Position numbers and translations under genes: made by a program. Positions 46,086 through 54,717 of a DNA stretch of 64,000 nucleotides are shown piece after piece. The notes under the pieces are model-generated. The model did no database searches and was not told where the DNA came from. It saw nothing but the letters and a program-made list of their open reading frames with translations. The stretch is from contig JAVUPY010000025.1 of NCBI GenBank assembly GCA_032252755.1, positions 124,001-188,000 on the forward strand, read 5' to 3'. This DNA is from Terriglobia bacterium (GTDB lineage Bacteria > Acidobacteriota > Terriglobia > Terriglobales > Acidobacteriaceae). Numbering within the stretch: position 1 is the stretch's first letter; each line of letters starts with the position of its first letter.

Positions 46086-47249
46086 ATGAACCTGGAAGCC
46101 ACACGAACTCCCAGCCTCAGCAATGACGAGATCCTCCGCTATTCGCGCCATCTCATCATGCCCGAGGTCGGCATGGAAGGTCAGCAGAAGCTCAAGGCCG
46201 CGCACGTACTGTGTATTGGTGCCGGGGGCTTGGGTTCTCCGCTCGCGCTCTATCTCGCCGCCGCCGGGGTCGGCACGCTCGGCCTCGTGGACTTCGATGT
46301 CGTCGACTTCACGAATCTCCAGCGCCAGATCATCCATACCCAGGGCGACGTCGGCCGCCCCAAACTCGACTCCGCCGAAGAGAAGCTGAAGGCGATCAAC
46401 CCGTACATCAACATTCGCAAATTCGGAACCAGGCTGACTAGTGCAAACGCCCTCGATATCTTCAGCGACTTTGACATCATCGCCGACGGCACCGACAATT
46501 TCCCGACGCGCTATCTCGTGAACGACGCTTGCGTGCTTACCGGCAAGCCCAATGTTTACGCATCGATCTTCCGCTTCGAAGGTCAAGCGAGCGTTTTCGC
46601 CACCGAAGAAGGTCCGTGCTACCGCTGCCTGTATCCTGAACCGCCACCGCCCGGCCTCGTTCCATCGTGTGCGGAAGGCGGAGTGCTCGGAATTCTTCCC
46701 GGCCTGCTCGGCGTCATCCAGGCGACGGAAGTCATCAAGCTCATCCTCGGCTCCGGTGAACCGCTAATCGGTCGTCTCTTGCTCGTCGATGCGCTCGCCA
46801 TGCGCTTCCGCGAACTCAAGCTGCGCAAAGACAAGGATTGCCCTGTCTGCGGCGAGCACCCGACCCTTCACCAACTCATCGATTACAACGAGTTCTGCGG
46901 AATTCGCGGCGAAGAAAAACCGGTCGAGGTGAACATTCCCGAAATCCAGCCGCAGGAACTCAAACGCCGCCTTGATGCCGGCGAAGACATCTTCGTCCTC
47001 GACGTCCGCGAGCCGCACGAATACCAGATCTGCAACATCGGCGGCTACCTGATTCCGCTCGGCGATCTGCCCAAGCGTGTGAGTGAACTGGAGACCAGCC
47101 GCGAAATCGTTGCCCATTGCAAGAGCGGTGTGCGTAGCGGAAAAGCCGTGGATTTCCTGCAGAAGGCGGGTTTTGGAAAAGTGAAGAACCTGGCTGGCGG
47201 AATTCTGGCGTGGTCAGAACAGGTAGACCCGACAGTCCCAAAATACTGA
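46086..47249 (+). CDS. moeZ: MoeZ-type E1-like adenylyltransferase with rhodanese domain
   Basis: 387 residues, preceded by GAGG 5 nt upstream. Residues 1-270: ThiF/MoeB fold with nucleotide loop GAGGLGSPLALYLAAAGVG (45-63), GTDNFPTRYLVND (135-147), zinc cysteines Cys178, Cys181, Cys252, Cys255, and a conserved Cys195 in PSCAEGGVLG. Residues 280-385: rhodanese domain with catalytic Cys345 in AHCKSGVRSG. It adenylates the C-terminal Gly of a sulfur carrier (MoaD, ThiS, CysO) and loads it with persulfide sulfur. Gene neighbours (JAMM protease) point to CysO-like cysteine or cofactor sulfur transfer. Confidence 0.9.
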   Translation: MNLEATRTPSLSNDEILRYSRHLIMPEVGMEGQQKLKAAHVLCIGAGGLGSPLALYLAAAGVGTLGLVDFDVVDFTNLQRQIIHTQGDVGRPKLDSAEEKLKAINPYINIRKFGTRLTSANALDIFSDFDIIADGTDNFPTRYLVNDACVLTGKPNVYASIFRFEGQASVFATEEGPCYRCLYPEPPPPGLVPSCAEGGVLGILPGLLGVIQATEVIKLILGSGEPLIGRLLLVDALAMRFRELKLRKDKDCPVCGEHPTLHQLIDYNEFCGIRGEEKPVEVNIPEIQPQELKRRLDAGEDIFVLDVREPHEYQICNIGGYLIPLGDLPKRVSELETSREIVAHCKSGVRSGKAVDFLQKAGFGKVKNLAGGILAWSEQVDPTVPKY

Positions 47250-47317
47250 AACCGCGAACAACGAGCACAAAGTCGAACACGCCACCGTGCTCCATTGTGC
47301 CTTTCGTGAATTACCTC

Positions 47318-47998
47318 TTATACCGTGGCGTTTTCGGCAATGTCGATCGCTACCTTGCACGCTGCCTTCAGGCTCTCCGCGTATTCCGCTGGCAAATTGA
47401 CGAACTCGAAACCGTGATAGAAACCGTGCGAGTGCCGCAGAACCACGTCGGTTGCGATGATCTTGGAGTCGCCCTCGCCGGCACTGAACTCGACGGCAGC
47501 CCGCGTGTCCGCTGGCAGTGATTTCGGAATGACCACGCCGACCCCAATACCGCTAATATCCCGGATCCGACCCGATATCATCTCGCCATCGATCTTCACT
47601 TTGATTCGCTGATCAAAAAAGTAGCGCTGCACGCGCCGTCGGTTTTGCCGGTCGAGGATTGCCTGCGCCGTCGGCGCTCTGAGAACTTCGATAGTCGCCA
47701 TCATTCCGATTCTCAACGCCAGTTCCTGCCGCAGTTTCGTAACACTGGCCTGCTGCCGAACAGCAAAGATCGCGAAGATGATAACGATCGGCCACAGCCC
47801 GCGAATCGCCAGTTCAAATTGCCTCGCGCCATAAACGCCGTCCCGCGCAGCTCCGCGCGAAAGCATGGTGACCCCGGTTGTCAGCGCGAATATGATGACT
47901 AGCGCAGTGGCCAAACTCCACCAACCGCGCCGCTCAAGGTAAGTCAGCTTTTTCAGCGTTTGTGATAAATCCCCCGCCGGCTCCCCCGGTGAGTGCAT
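47318..47998 (-). CDS. Membrane PilZ-domain protein
   Basis: 226 residues. Two membrane helices at about 27-46 and 66-80, a helical linker, and a C-terminal PilZ domain with both c-di-GMP motifs: RRVQR (121-125, RxxxR) and DISGIG (147-152, DxSxxG). It should bind cyclic di-GMP at the inner membrane. The only complete diguanylate cyclase in the window is at 31289; any link is speculative. The gene is convergent with moeZ. Confidence 0.82.
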   Translation of the reverse strand: MHSPGEPAGDLSQTLKKLTYLERRGWWSLATALVIIFALTTGVTMLSRGAARDGVYGARQFELAIRGLWPIVIIFAIFAVRQQASVTKLRQELALRIGMMATIEVLRAPTAQAILDRQNRRRVQRYFFDQRIKVKIDGEMISGRIRDISGIGVGVVIPKSLPADTRAAVEFSAGEGDSKIIATDVVLRHSHGFYHGFEFVNLPAEYAESLKAACKVAIDIAENATV

Positions 47999-48120
47999 AA
48001 CGAGCCCCCAATTTCGTTCGGATTCCGCGTCAGAATTGTGTCACCAATTCGCCTGTCAGGCACGGTCTTTCCGGCAATTCGCGTCAAAACTATTGGCTCA
48101 GATGGTGCATTTTAGGAATC

Positions 48121-48145
48121 GTGCCAAGGGCCCGCGAATTGGCAC
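48121..48145. repeat. Inverted repeat with GTGCCAA/TTGGCAC ends
   Basis: Perfect 7-bp arms, 11-nt loop, just downstream of the serine deaminase stop. It may act as a weak terminator. The GTGCC end resembles the palindromic elements described at 51 and 55 kb, but the inner sequence differs. Confidence 0.35.
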
Positions 48146-48165
48146 GAGGGCCTGATCGCGCGATC

Positions 48166-49530
48166 TCAGCACTCGATCACATTCAGCGCGAGCCCTGCCA
48201 GCGACGTCTCCTTGTATCGCGATTGCATATCCAGCCCCGTCTGATACATCGTCTGGATCACCTGGTCGAGCGACACCTTGTGCTCTCCGGTTTCGCGCAT
48301 AGCGATCCGGCACGCATTGATTGCCTTCACGGCACCCATCGCGTTGCGCTCGATGCACGGTATCTGCACCAGTCCACCGATCGGATCGCAAGTCATGCCG
48401 AGGTTATGTTCCATTCCGATCTCGGCCGCGTACTCCACCTGCCGGTTGTTGCCGCCAAGTGCCGCGACGAGTCCTCCCGCCGCCATCGAGCACGCCACCC
48501 CGACCTCTCCCTGGCACCCGACTTCAGCACCCGAGATCGACGCATTCTCCTTGTAGAGAATTCCGATGGCCCCCGCTGTCAGCAGGTAACGGAAGATACC
48601 CTCATCAGAGGCTTCCGGCACGAAGCGCAAATAATAATGTCCCACAGCCGGGACGATCCCCGCCGCGCCGTTTGTAGGCGCGGTTACCACTCGTCCGCCT
48701 GCGGCATTTTCTTCGTTCACCGCCATCGCGAACGTATTCACCCAGTCCATTGGCGCCAGGGGATCGTTGCTCACCTGTAACGAGAGTTTTTTGTACAGTC
48801 CCGGAGCGCGCCGCCGCACCTTCAAGCCGCCCGGGAGAATGCCTTCCGTATTGATTCCACGCTCCAGGCAGTCTTCCATCGTTTGCCAAACGCGCTCAAC
48901 GTACGCACGAACCTCGCTCTCCGGACGCCATGACATTTCGTTGGCGAGCGCGATCTCCCAGATCGCAATCCCGTGATTATCGCCGATGCGAAGCAGGTCT
49001 TCCGCGCTCGAGAAGGGAAATGAGACATCGCGCTGCGCATCGTTTGCCGTCGCGGCCTCACCTTCTTTCTGAATGAAGCCACCACCCACCGAGTAATAAA
49101 CATCGGTGGCGATCGGTTCGCCGGCGGAATCCAGCGCGGTAAACCGCATCCCGTTCGAGTGTCCTGCCAGAATCTTGTCTTTATGGAAAATCAGGTCATC
49201 GACCTCGGTGAAGGGAATGTCCTTCGCTTCCGCCAGCCGCAGCGAGCCCGACTGTCGCACCGCACCGAACTTGTGATCGATGGATGCCGGATCGATCTCG
49301 TCCGGCGCTTCGCCCATCAGCCCGAGAATGACCGCCCGGTCCGTACCGTGTCCCTTTCCGGTGAGCGCCAGTGAGCCATAAAGCTCGGCCCGCACGCGTG
49401 CCGTAGGTTCCAGTTTTCCGTGACGAGCCAGCGCAGTAGCAAACGCCCGCGCGGCCCGCATCGGCCCCACCGTGTGCGAACTCGAAGGCCCAATCCCAAT
49501 CTTGAAAAGTTCAAAAAAGCTGGTTTTCAT
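48166..49530 (-). CDS. sdaA: L-serine ammonia-lyase (iron-sulfur type)
   Basis: 454 residues, the same length as E. coli SdaA. N-terminal [24 protein letters not shown] is the family signature (beta domain); the alpha domain has [38 protein letters not shown] and [20 protein letters not shown], carrying the cysteines that bind the catalytic 4Fe-4S cluster. It converts L-serine to pyruvate and ammonia in the cytoplasm. Divergent from pepD with 134 bp between. Confidence 0.95.
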   Translation of the reverse strand: MKTSFFELFKIGIGPSSSHTVGPMRAARAFATALARHGKLEPTARVRAELYGSLALTGKGHGTDRAVILGLMGEAPDEIDPASIDHKFGAVRQSGSLRLAEAKDIPFTEVDDLIFHKDKILAGHSNGMRFTALDSAGEPIATDVYYSVGGGFIQKEGEAATANDAQRDVSFPFSSAEDLLRIGDNHGIAIWEIALANEMSWRPESEVRAYVERVWQTMEDCLERGINTEGILPGGLKVRRRAPGLYKKLSLQVSNDPLAPMDWVNTFAMAVNEENAAGGRVVTAPTNGAAGIVPAVGHYYLRFVPEASDEGIFRYLLTAGAIGILYKENASISGAEVGCQGEVGVACSMAAGGLVAALGGNNRQVEYAAEIGMEHNLGMTCDPIGGLVQIPCIERNAMGAVKAINACRIAMRETGEHKVSLDQVIQTMYQTGLDMQSRYKETSLAGLALNVIEC

Positions 49531-49664
49531 GCCCGCCTTTGATCCGCGTCCAATCCGCGTAAATCCGCGGTTAGCGTTTACCCCTTGCCTCTACCCTCTG
49601 ACTTGTATTTCTACAATATCAAAGCCGCCTGTTACGATATTGGCACTCTGGAAGGAGAGCCCTA

Positions 49665-51110
49665 ATGTCCGTGTTATCTGAATTGGAACCCAAAGCAGTC
49701 TGGAAGCATTTCGAAGCCCTCACCAAGATTCCCCGCGCCTCCGGCAACGAAGCCGCCGCCCGGCAGTACATCCTCGACCAGGCCAAAAAGCTCGGCCTGC
49801 AGACGCAGGTAGACGATGCCGGAAATGTCGTCGTGCGTAAGCCCGCCTGCAAAGGCCGTGAGAATGCCACGCCAGCGCTCCTGCAGGGCCACCTCGACAT
49901 GGTCTGCGAGAAGAACGAGGGAACACCTCACGACTTCTCCAAAGATCCGATTCGCGTCGTTCGCCGCGACGGTTGGCTCTACGCCGACGGCACGACGCTC
50001 GGCTCCGACAATGGCGTCGGTGTAGCCGCCTCGCTCGCCGTCATGGAGAGCACCGACATCGCCCACGGTCCGCTCGAATTCGTCTACACCATCGACGAGG
50101 AAACCGGCCTGACCGGCGCGACCCGTTTCGCCAAAGGCATGCTCAAGTCCAAGTATTTCCTCAACCTCGACAACGAGGAAAAGGGAACACTCTGCATCGG
50201 CTGCTCTGGCGGCGTGAACACAACCGCACGACTCAAAATCAACTTGCAGCCCGCCCCTGCCGGCAACTCCTATCGCATCAAAGTCTCCGGTCTCAAAGGT
50301 GGACACTCCGGCGTCGACATTCATCTGGGCCGTGGCAACGCCATTCGTATCCTCGGCAACGCCCTGCAGCGCGTTTTAGAGAAACTTCCCATCGCCATTG
50401 CCGATGTTAAGGGCGGCAGTGCTCACAACGCCATTCCTCGCGAAGCCTCGGCCACCGTCGTCCTCGACGCCTCTCGCGAAAAAGAATTGCGTGCGCTCAT
50501 CGCGGAGTTCGCCGCCGAAACCCAGACCGATCTCGGCAACTTCGATCCCGGCGTCCAGGTCACCGTCGAATCCGCCACTGCGCCGGCGCAGGTCATGGAT
50601 AAATCCGATGCCAAGCGCATCGCCAACGTCCTCGCCGCTGCTCCCCACGGCGTGCTTGCGATGAGTCCCGACGTGCCCGGCCTGGTGCAGAATTCCACCA
50701 ATCTCGCAACCGTCTCCATCAAGAGCGGCCAGGTCGAAATCGTGACTAGCCAGCGCAGCGCCATCGCCACCAGTCGCGACGCCTCCCGTCGCCTGGTCGA
50801 AACCGTCTTCAGCCTCGCCGGCTTCGATGTCGAGCACGACGAGGGCTATCCCGGCTGGAAGCCCGAGCCCGACAGCGACATCGTCAAGACCTGCAAAGAG
50901 GTTTACAAGAAGACCTTCGGCAACGAGCCGAAGCTTATCGCCATGCACGCCGGACTCGAGTGCGGCGTCATCGGTGAAAAATACCCAGGCATGCAGATGA
51001 TCTCCTTCGGCCCGCAGATCGAGAGCCCGCACAGCCCCAATGAGCGCGTCGAAATCTCGTCGGTGGAGGAGTTCTGGAAGTACCTGAAGGCCGTGCTGGA
51101 GAACTTGTAA
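49665..51110 (+). CDS. pepD: Cytosol aminoacyl-histidine dipeptidase (M20C)
   Basis: 481 residues, matching E. coli PepD (485). GGAAGGAGAG lies just upstream of ATG 49665. Dinuclear zinc site: His76 and Asp78 in LQGHLDMV, Asp115 in LGSDNGVG, Glu145/Glu146 in TIDEETGL, Asp169 in LNLDNEE, and a C-terminal His in IAMHAGLECG. It hydrolyses dipeptides including Xaa-His in the cytoplasm. Monocistronic; a palindromic repeat serves as its 3' hairpin. Confidence 0.94.
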   Translation: MSVLSELEPKAVWKHFEALTKIPRASGNEAAARQYILDQAKKLGLQTQVDDAGNVVVRKPACKGRENATPALLQGHLDMVCEKNEGTPHDFSKDPIRVVRRDGWLYADGTTLGSDNGVGVAASLAVMESTDIAHGPLEFVYTIDEETGLTGATRFAKGMLKSKYFLNLDNEEKGTLCIGCSGGVNTTARLKINLQPAPAGNSYRIKVSGLKGGHSGVDIHLGRGNAIRILGNALQRVLEKLPIAIADVKGGSAHNAIPREASATVVLDASREKELRALIAEFAAETQTDLGNFDPGVQVTVESATAPAQVMDKSDAKRIANVLAAAPHGVLAMSPDVPGLVQNSTNLATVSIKSGQVEIVTSQRSAIATSRDASRRLVETVFSLAGFDVEHDEGYPGWKPEPDSDIVKTCKEVYKKTFGNEPKLIAMHAGLECGVIGEKYPGMQMISFGPQIESPHSPNERVEISSVEEFWKYLKAVLENL

Positions 51111-51133
51111 GTAGTTGGGATAAGTAGGAAGTT

Positions 51134-51174
51134 GGTGCCCACATCTGCGCGCTTTGCGCAGATGTGGGTCTTTT
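51134..51174 (+). repeat. Palindromic element, copy 1 (GGTGCC...GTGGGTCT type)
   Basis: Starts GGTGCC; perfect 13-bp arms CCCACATCTGCGC (51138-51150) and GCGCAGATGTGGG (51156-51168) with a GCTTT loop, then TCTTTT. It lies 23 nt after the pepD stop and ends 5 nt before the formamidase ATG, so it can act as the pepD terminator. Near-identical to copy 2 at 55585-55625. Confidence 0.85.
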
Positions 51175-51178
51175 CCCG

Positions 51179-51931
51179 ATGACTCGCGACATCACATCTC
51201 TTCCGCCGGTTCCCGCCAACTACCGCATCCGTTACGGCGACGCACCCTCACACTTCATCGACCTCTTCCTCCCCGAGAAAGAAACCCGCGGCGCTGCCAT
51301 GATGATCCATGGTGGCTTCTGGCGCGCCCGCTACGACCTTCAGCACGCCAGCCACTTCTGCTCTGCCCTTGCTCGCGAAGGCATAGCTGTTGCCAGTCTC
51401 GAATACCGCCGTGTGGGCGAACCCGGCGGCGGCTGGCCGGGCACTTACGAGGACGTCCTCTCCGGCTTCGACGCCGCCCGAAACAAACTCGGAAACCGCA
51501 TCCTCGTGCTGGGCCACTCTGCCGGCGGCCACCTCGCCCTTCGCCTCGCCGCCGACCGCCACCCCGCAGGCGTCGTTGCTCTAGCTCCCGTCGCCGACCT
51601 CCCACAAGCTTACAAACTGAATCTCAGCAATGGCGCCGTCGTCGAGTTTCTCGGTGGCACGCCTGAAGCGACGCCTTCGATCTACCAGGCCGCCGACCCT
51701 CGTTTGCACGCCTCTTCCGTTCAGCGCTGCCTGATCCACGGCGATCAGGACGACACCGTACCCATGTCAATGAGTTATTCGTATCTGAAGGCTCGTGGAG
51801 CGGACAAACCGGACATCATCCTGATCAAAATCAAGGACGCAAATCATTTCGACCTGATCGATCCGGAATCGGCAGTGGGTTGGAGTCCTGTTCTTAAAAC
51901 CGTAAAAGCTCTTCTCGGAATCGAGTCTTAG
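51179..51931 (+). CDS. Alpha/beta hydrolase, probable kynurenine formamidase
   Basis: 250 residues from ATG 51179; GTG 51164 lies inside the palindromic hairpin and is unlikely. HGGFWRARYDLQ is the HGGxW oxyanion motif of AFMID/BNA7-type arylformamidases and related esterases; nucleophile Ser in LGHSAGGH; Asp in HGDQDDTVP; His in DANHFDL. Sequence alone supports only the BD-FAE/AFMID-like family; its position, ending in a 4-nt convergent overlap with kynureninase in a cluster that otherwise lacks a formamidase, makes N-formylkynurenine hydrolysis the likeliest role. No Shine-Dalgarno is visible because the palindrome occupies the leader. Confidence 0.68.
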   Translation: MTRDITSLPPVPANYRIRYGDAPSHFIDLFLPEKETRGAAMMIHGGFWRARYDLQHASHFCSALAREGIAVASLEYRRVGEPGGGWPGTYEDVLSGFDAARNKLGNRILVLGHSAGGHLALRLAADRHPAGVVALAPVADLPQAYKLNLSNGAVVEFLGGTPEATPSIYQAADPRLHASSVQRCLIHGDQDDTVPMSMSYSYLKARGADKPDIILIKIKDANHFDLIDPESAVGWSPVLKTVKALLGIES

Positions 51932-53196
51932 CCAACAAGCGTCGCAAACTTCTCAGCAAACGCATGCACATCCGCAAACGTGTTGTACAACGGCGCCGGC
52001 GCTACTCGCAGAATATCCGGCTCTCGCCAGTCGCAGAGAACGCCTGCTTCCGTGAGGCGGTCGCAAACCTCACGCCCGTTCCGCGGAACACAAATCGACA
52101 ACTGCGCTCCCCGGCGCCCCGCTTCGGGGGGTGTGATGATCCAAAACTTCTCCGAGCGCCTCTGATCGAGCAGAAATTCCAGGTACCCGCTCAGCGCAAC
52201 GCTCTTCTCACGTAACCGCTGCATTCCAACCTCATCAAAAATGTCCATCGAAGCCCGCAGGGCCGCCATCGTCAATATCGGCGGGTTGCTCACCTGCCAG
52301 CCCTCGGCCCCTGGCGCGGCCTGAAATTCCGGGCCCATCTGGAAGCGCGTTTCCTGGTCGTGCCCCCACCAACCCGCAAACCGTGGCAAAGCTTCGCGCG
52401 TATGTCGCTCGTGCACAAAGCATCCCGCAATGCACCCCGGGCCGCCGTTCAAATACTTGTAGCTGCACCACACGGCAAAATCAGCACTCCAATCGTGTAA
52501 TTTCAAAGGCAGATTCCCCGCCGCATGCGCCAGGTCGAATCCGACCGCACACCCTTTCGCGTGCCCCGCGCGAGCGATCGCCTCCAGATCAAAAAACTGC
52601 CCCGACGAATAATTCACCCCACCGAGCATCACGAGCGCAATCGAATCACCTTCGCGCTCAATCAGCGCCACGATGTCTTCATCGCGCAGCACCCGCTCTC
52701 CCGCGCGCGGCTTCAACTCAACCAGCGACTTTGCCGAATCCAATCCGTGGTACCGAATCTGCGATTTGACAGCGTATTGATCGGAAGGGAACGCGCTCTC
52801 TTCGACAACGATCTTGTGCCGCTCTTTTGTCGGACGGTAAAACGAAACCATCATCAGGTGCAGGTTCACCGTTAGGGAATTCATCACGACGACTTCAACA
52901 GGCTTCGCACCTACCAAACGCGCCGTCTGCTCCGTCAACAATCGGTGATAGGACATCCACGGATGCGTCCCGCGAAAGTGCGCCTCCACCCCAAGCTTCG
53001 CCCAATCGTCCAACTCCTGCCCGACATAGCTCCGAACCGTTTTCGGCTGCAGCCCCAGCGAGTGGCCACACAGATAAACGCAATCTGCACCGTCCGGCCC
53101 CTTCGGAATGTGAAAACGTTCGCGATATTTCGCCAGTGGATCGCCCTCATCCATCTGGCGCGCAAAAGCAGCATCGGCTCTAAAAGCTATGCTCAT
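51928..53196 (-). CDS. kynU: Kynureninase
   Basis: 422 residues, PLP fold type I. Start YLCGHSLGLQPK and EEWxxLGVEAHF-like DDWAKLGVEAHFRGTHPW are family hallmarks; PLP Lys247 in SYKYLNGGPG, and Asp221/His224 in GFDLAHAAGN. It splits 3-hydroxykynurenine (or kynurenine) to 3-hydroxyanthranilate and alanine. It overlaps the upstream monooxygenase gene by 4 nt, so translation is coupled, and its 3' end overlaps the convergent hydrolase by 4 nt. Confidence 0.95.
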   Translation of the reverse strand: MSIAFRADAAFARQMDEGDPLAKYRERFHIPKGPDGADCVYLCGHSLGLQPKTVRSYVGQELDDWAKLGVEAHFRGTHPWMSYHRLLTEQTARLVGAKPVEVVVMNSLTVNLHLMMVSFYRPTKERHKIVVEESAFPSDQYAVKSQIRYHGLDSAKSLVELKPRAGERVLRDEDIVALIEREGDSIALVMLGGVNYSSGQFFDLEAIARAGHAKGCAVGFDLAHAAGNLPLKLHDWSADFAVWCSYKYLNGGPGCIAGCFVHERHTREALPRFAGWWGHDQETRFQMGPEFQAAPGAEGWQVSNPPILTMAALRASMDIFDEVGMQRLREKSVALSGYLEFLLDQRRSEKFWIITPPEAGRRGAQLSICVPRNGREVCDRLTEAGVLCDWREPDILRVAPAPLYNTFADVHAFAEKFATLVG

Positions 53197-54557
53197 CGTT
53201 CCTCTTCCAGCGGCGTCAGATCGCGACGCACCAAGTCGTCGGCCTTCTTCCAGTCGAGATCCTCAATCCGCTCGATCCCATCGCACAACTTGGCCAGCAT
53301 CCGGTCCTGGATCTTTCCTCGCTTCTCCGCCACCGAATACGGCACGCGGTGGAAAGTCACCATAGCGTATTTCGGCACGAACACGCCCGGATACTTCGCC
53401 TCCAGCGCCAGTTCCACCTTCTTCTTGAACAAGAATCGCGGGTCGGCCACGCGATCCCGCATTTCGACAAAGTTCTCCACCGCAAGATCCGCGATCGCAT
53501 CCGTATTCATCTTGCGTGCCCGCTCAAACTCTTCGAATACCTGCCGCCACTGCGGCCCGTGCCGGTCCAGTAATTGCAGCAGCACAGTGCAATCCTCGAA
53601 CCCTGCATTTAATCCCTGCCCAAAAAACGGAACGATCGCATGCGCCGCGTCGCCCAGCAGCAGCGCTCTTCCATCCACATGCCAGGGCGAACACTTCACC
53701 GTCACCATCGCGCCCGTCGGGTTCGCAAAGAAATTTTCCGTCAGCTGCGGCATTAGCGGCACTGCATCCGGAAACCGCTCATGGAAGAACCGCGCCACCT
53801 TCTGCTCCGAATCCAGCTCCTCGAAGCTGTCCTTGCCTTCAAACGGAAGAAACAGGATGCACCCATACGTCCCGTCAATATTCGGCAGCGCAATCAGCAT
53901 GTAGTTCCCGCGTGGCCAGATGTGCAACGCATTCGGTTCCATCGCGTGTCGCCCATCCGCTGCCGCTGGAATCGTCAGCTCTTTGTACCCGTAATCGAGA
54001 TATTGCTGCGAAAAGTTGAATCGATGCAGCTTCAACATCTCAGTCCTTATCGCCGAGGCCGCCCCGTCCGCCCCAATCACCAAATCGGTTTCCAGCGTCT
54101 GTTCCTCGCCGGTCTCTTCATCTCGCAGATGCACCGCGCCGCTCCGCAAATCGAATCCTGTGCACCGCTGCTGGAAATGAATCCGCACTCCTTGCTCGTC
54201 CGCCGCATTCATCAACGCGATGTTCATCTCCGCCCGCGAAATCGAGTTGATGACCTCGGTCTCGTCCTTTCCGTACGGCTGGAACGTCAACTCGCCCGAG
54301 ACCGAATGCATCATCCGCCCCCGCATCTGAACGATGATGCTCTGCATCTTCTCCCACAACCCGGCCTGTTGCAGAGCGTGAATTCCGCGCGTCGAAATTG
54401 CAAGATTGATCGAACGGCCCGCGCTGATGTGCACTTGCCGCATGTCCGGCCGTCGTTCGTATAGCTCGACCTCGTACCCGCGCCGCAGCAGTTCAATCGC
54501 GAGCAGCGGCCCCGTGAGCCCCGAGCCAATCAGCGTGATCCTTTGTTTGTTCGCCAT
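53193..54557 (-). CDS. kmo: Kynurenine 3-monooxygenase
   Basis: 454 residues, FAD-dependent aromatic hydroxylase. Rossmann motif GSGLTGPLLAIELLRRGYEVELYERRPD at the N-terminus, middle motif VIGADGAASAIR, and the GD motif LLLGDAAHAIVPFFGQGLNAGFEDC. The segment NLAISTRGIHAL-type (INLAISTRGIHALQQAGL) is specific for KMO. It hydroxylates kynurenine to 3-hydroxykynurenine using NADPH and O2. Overlaps kynU by 4 nt. Confidence 0.94.
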   Translation of the reverse strand: MANKQRITLIGSGLTGPLLAIELLRRGYEVELYERRPDMRQVHISAGRSINLAISTRGIHALQQAGLWEKMQSIIVQMRGRMMHSVSGELTFQPYGKDETEVINSISRAEMNIALMNAADEQGVRIHFQQRCTGFDLRSGAVHLRDEETGEEQTLETDLVIGADGAASAIRTEMLKLHRFNFSQQYLDYGYKELTIPAAADGRHAMEPNALHIWPRGNYMLIALPNIDGTYGCILFLPFEGKDSFEELDSEQKVARFFHERFPDAVPLMPQLTENFFANPTGAMVTVKCSPWHVDGRALLLGDAAHAIVPFFGQGLNAGFEDCTVLLQLLDRHGPQWRQVFEEFERARKMNTDAIADLAVENFVEMRDRVADPRFLFKKKVELALEAKYPGVFVPKYAMVTFHRVPYSVAEKRGKIQDRMLAKLCDGIERIEDLDWKKADDLVRRDLTPLEEER

Positions 54558-54584
54558 CTTCCATCACATTCAAAATGCAAACTC

Positions 54585-54659
54585 GTCATCCCGAGCGAAG
54601 GCCGCGATCTCTCCTTGCGCGCCGGTGTTGGCGCGCTCGCGACCGAAGTCGAGGGATCT
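54585..54659. repeat. Dispersed intergenic repeat (GTCATCCCGAGCG...GAGGGATCT type)
   Basis: The 160-bp gap between kmo and the dioxygenase fusion holds GTCATCCCGAGCGAAG and GAAGTCGAGGGATCT ends around a GC-rich imperfect palindrome (GCGCGCCGG...GGCGCGC). I recognise these ends from abundant non-coding repeats in acidobacterial and other genomes; the match is from memory, not a search. Confidence 0.5.
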
Positions 54660-54717
54660 GGATTCCTCTCGCGGCCACACTCTGTTCTCATTCGTTCAAC
54701 TGAGTTCAGAAAATCGC

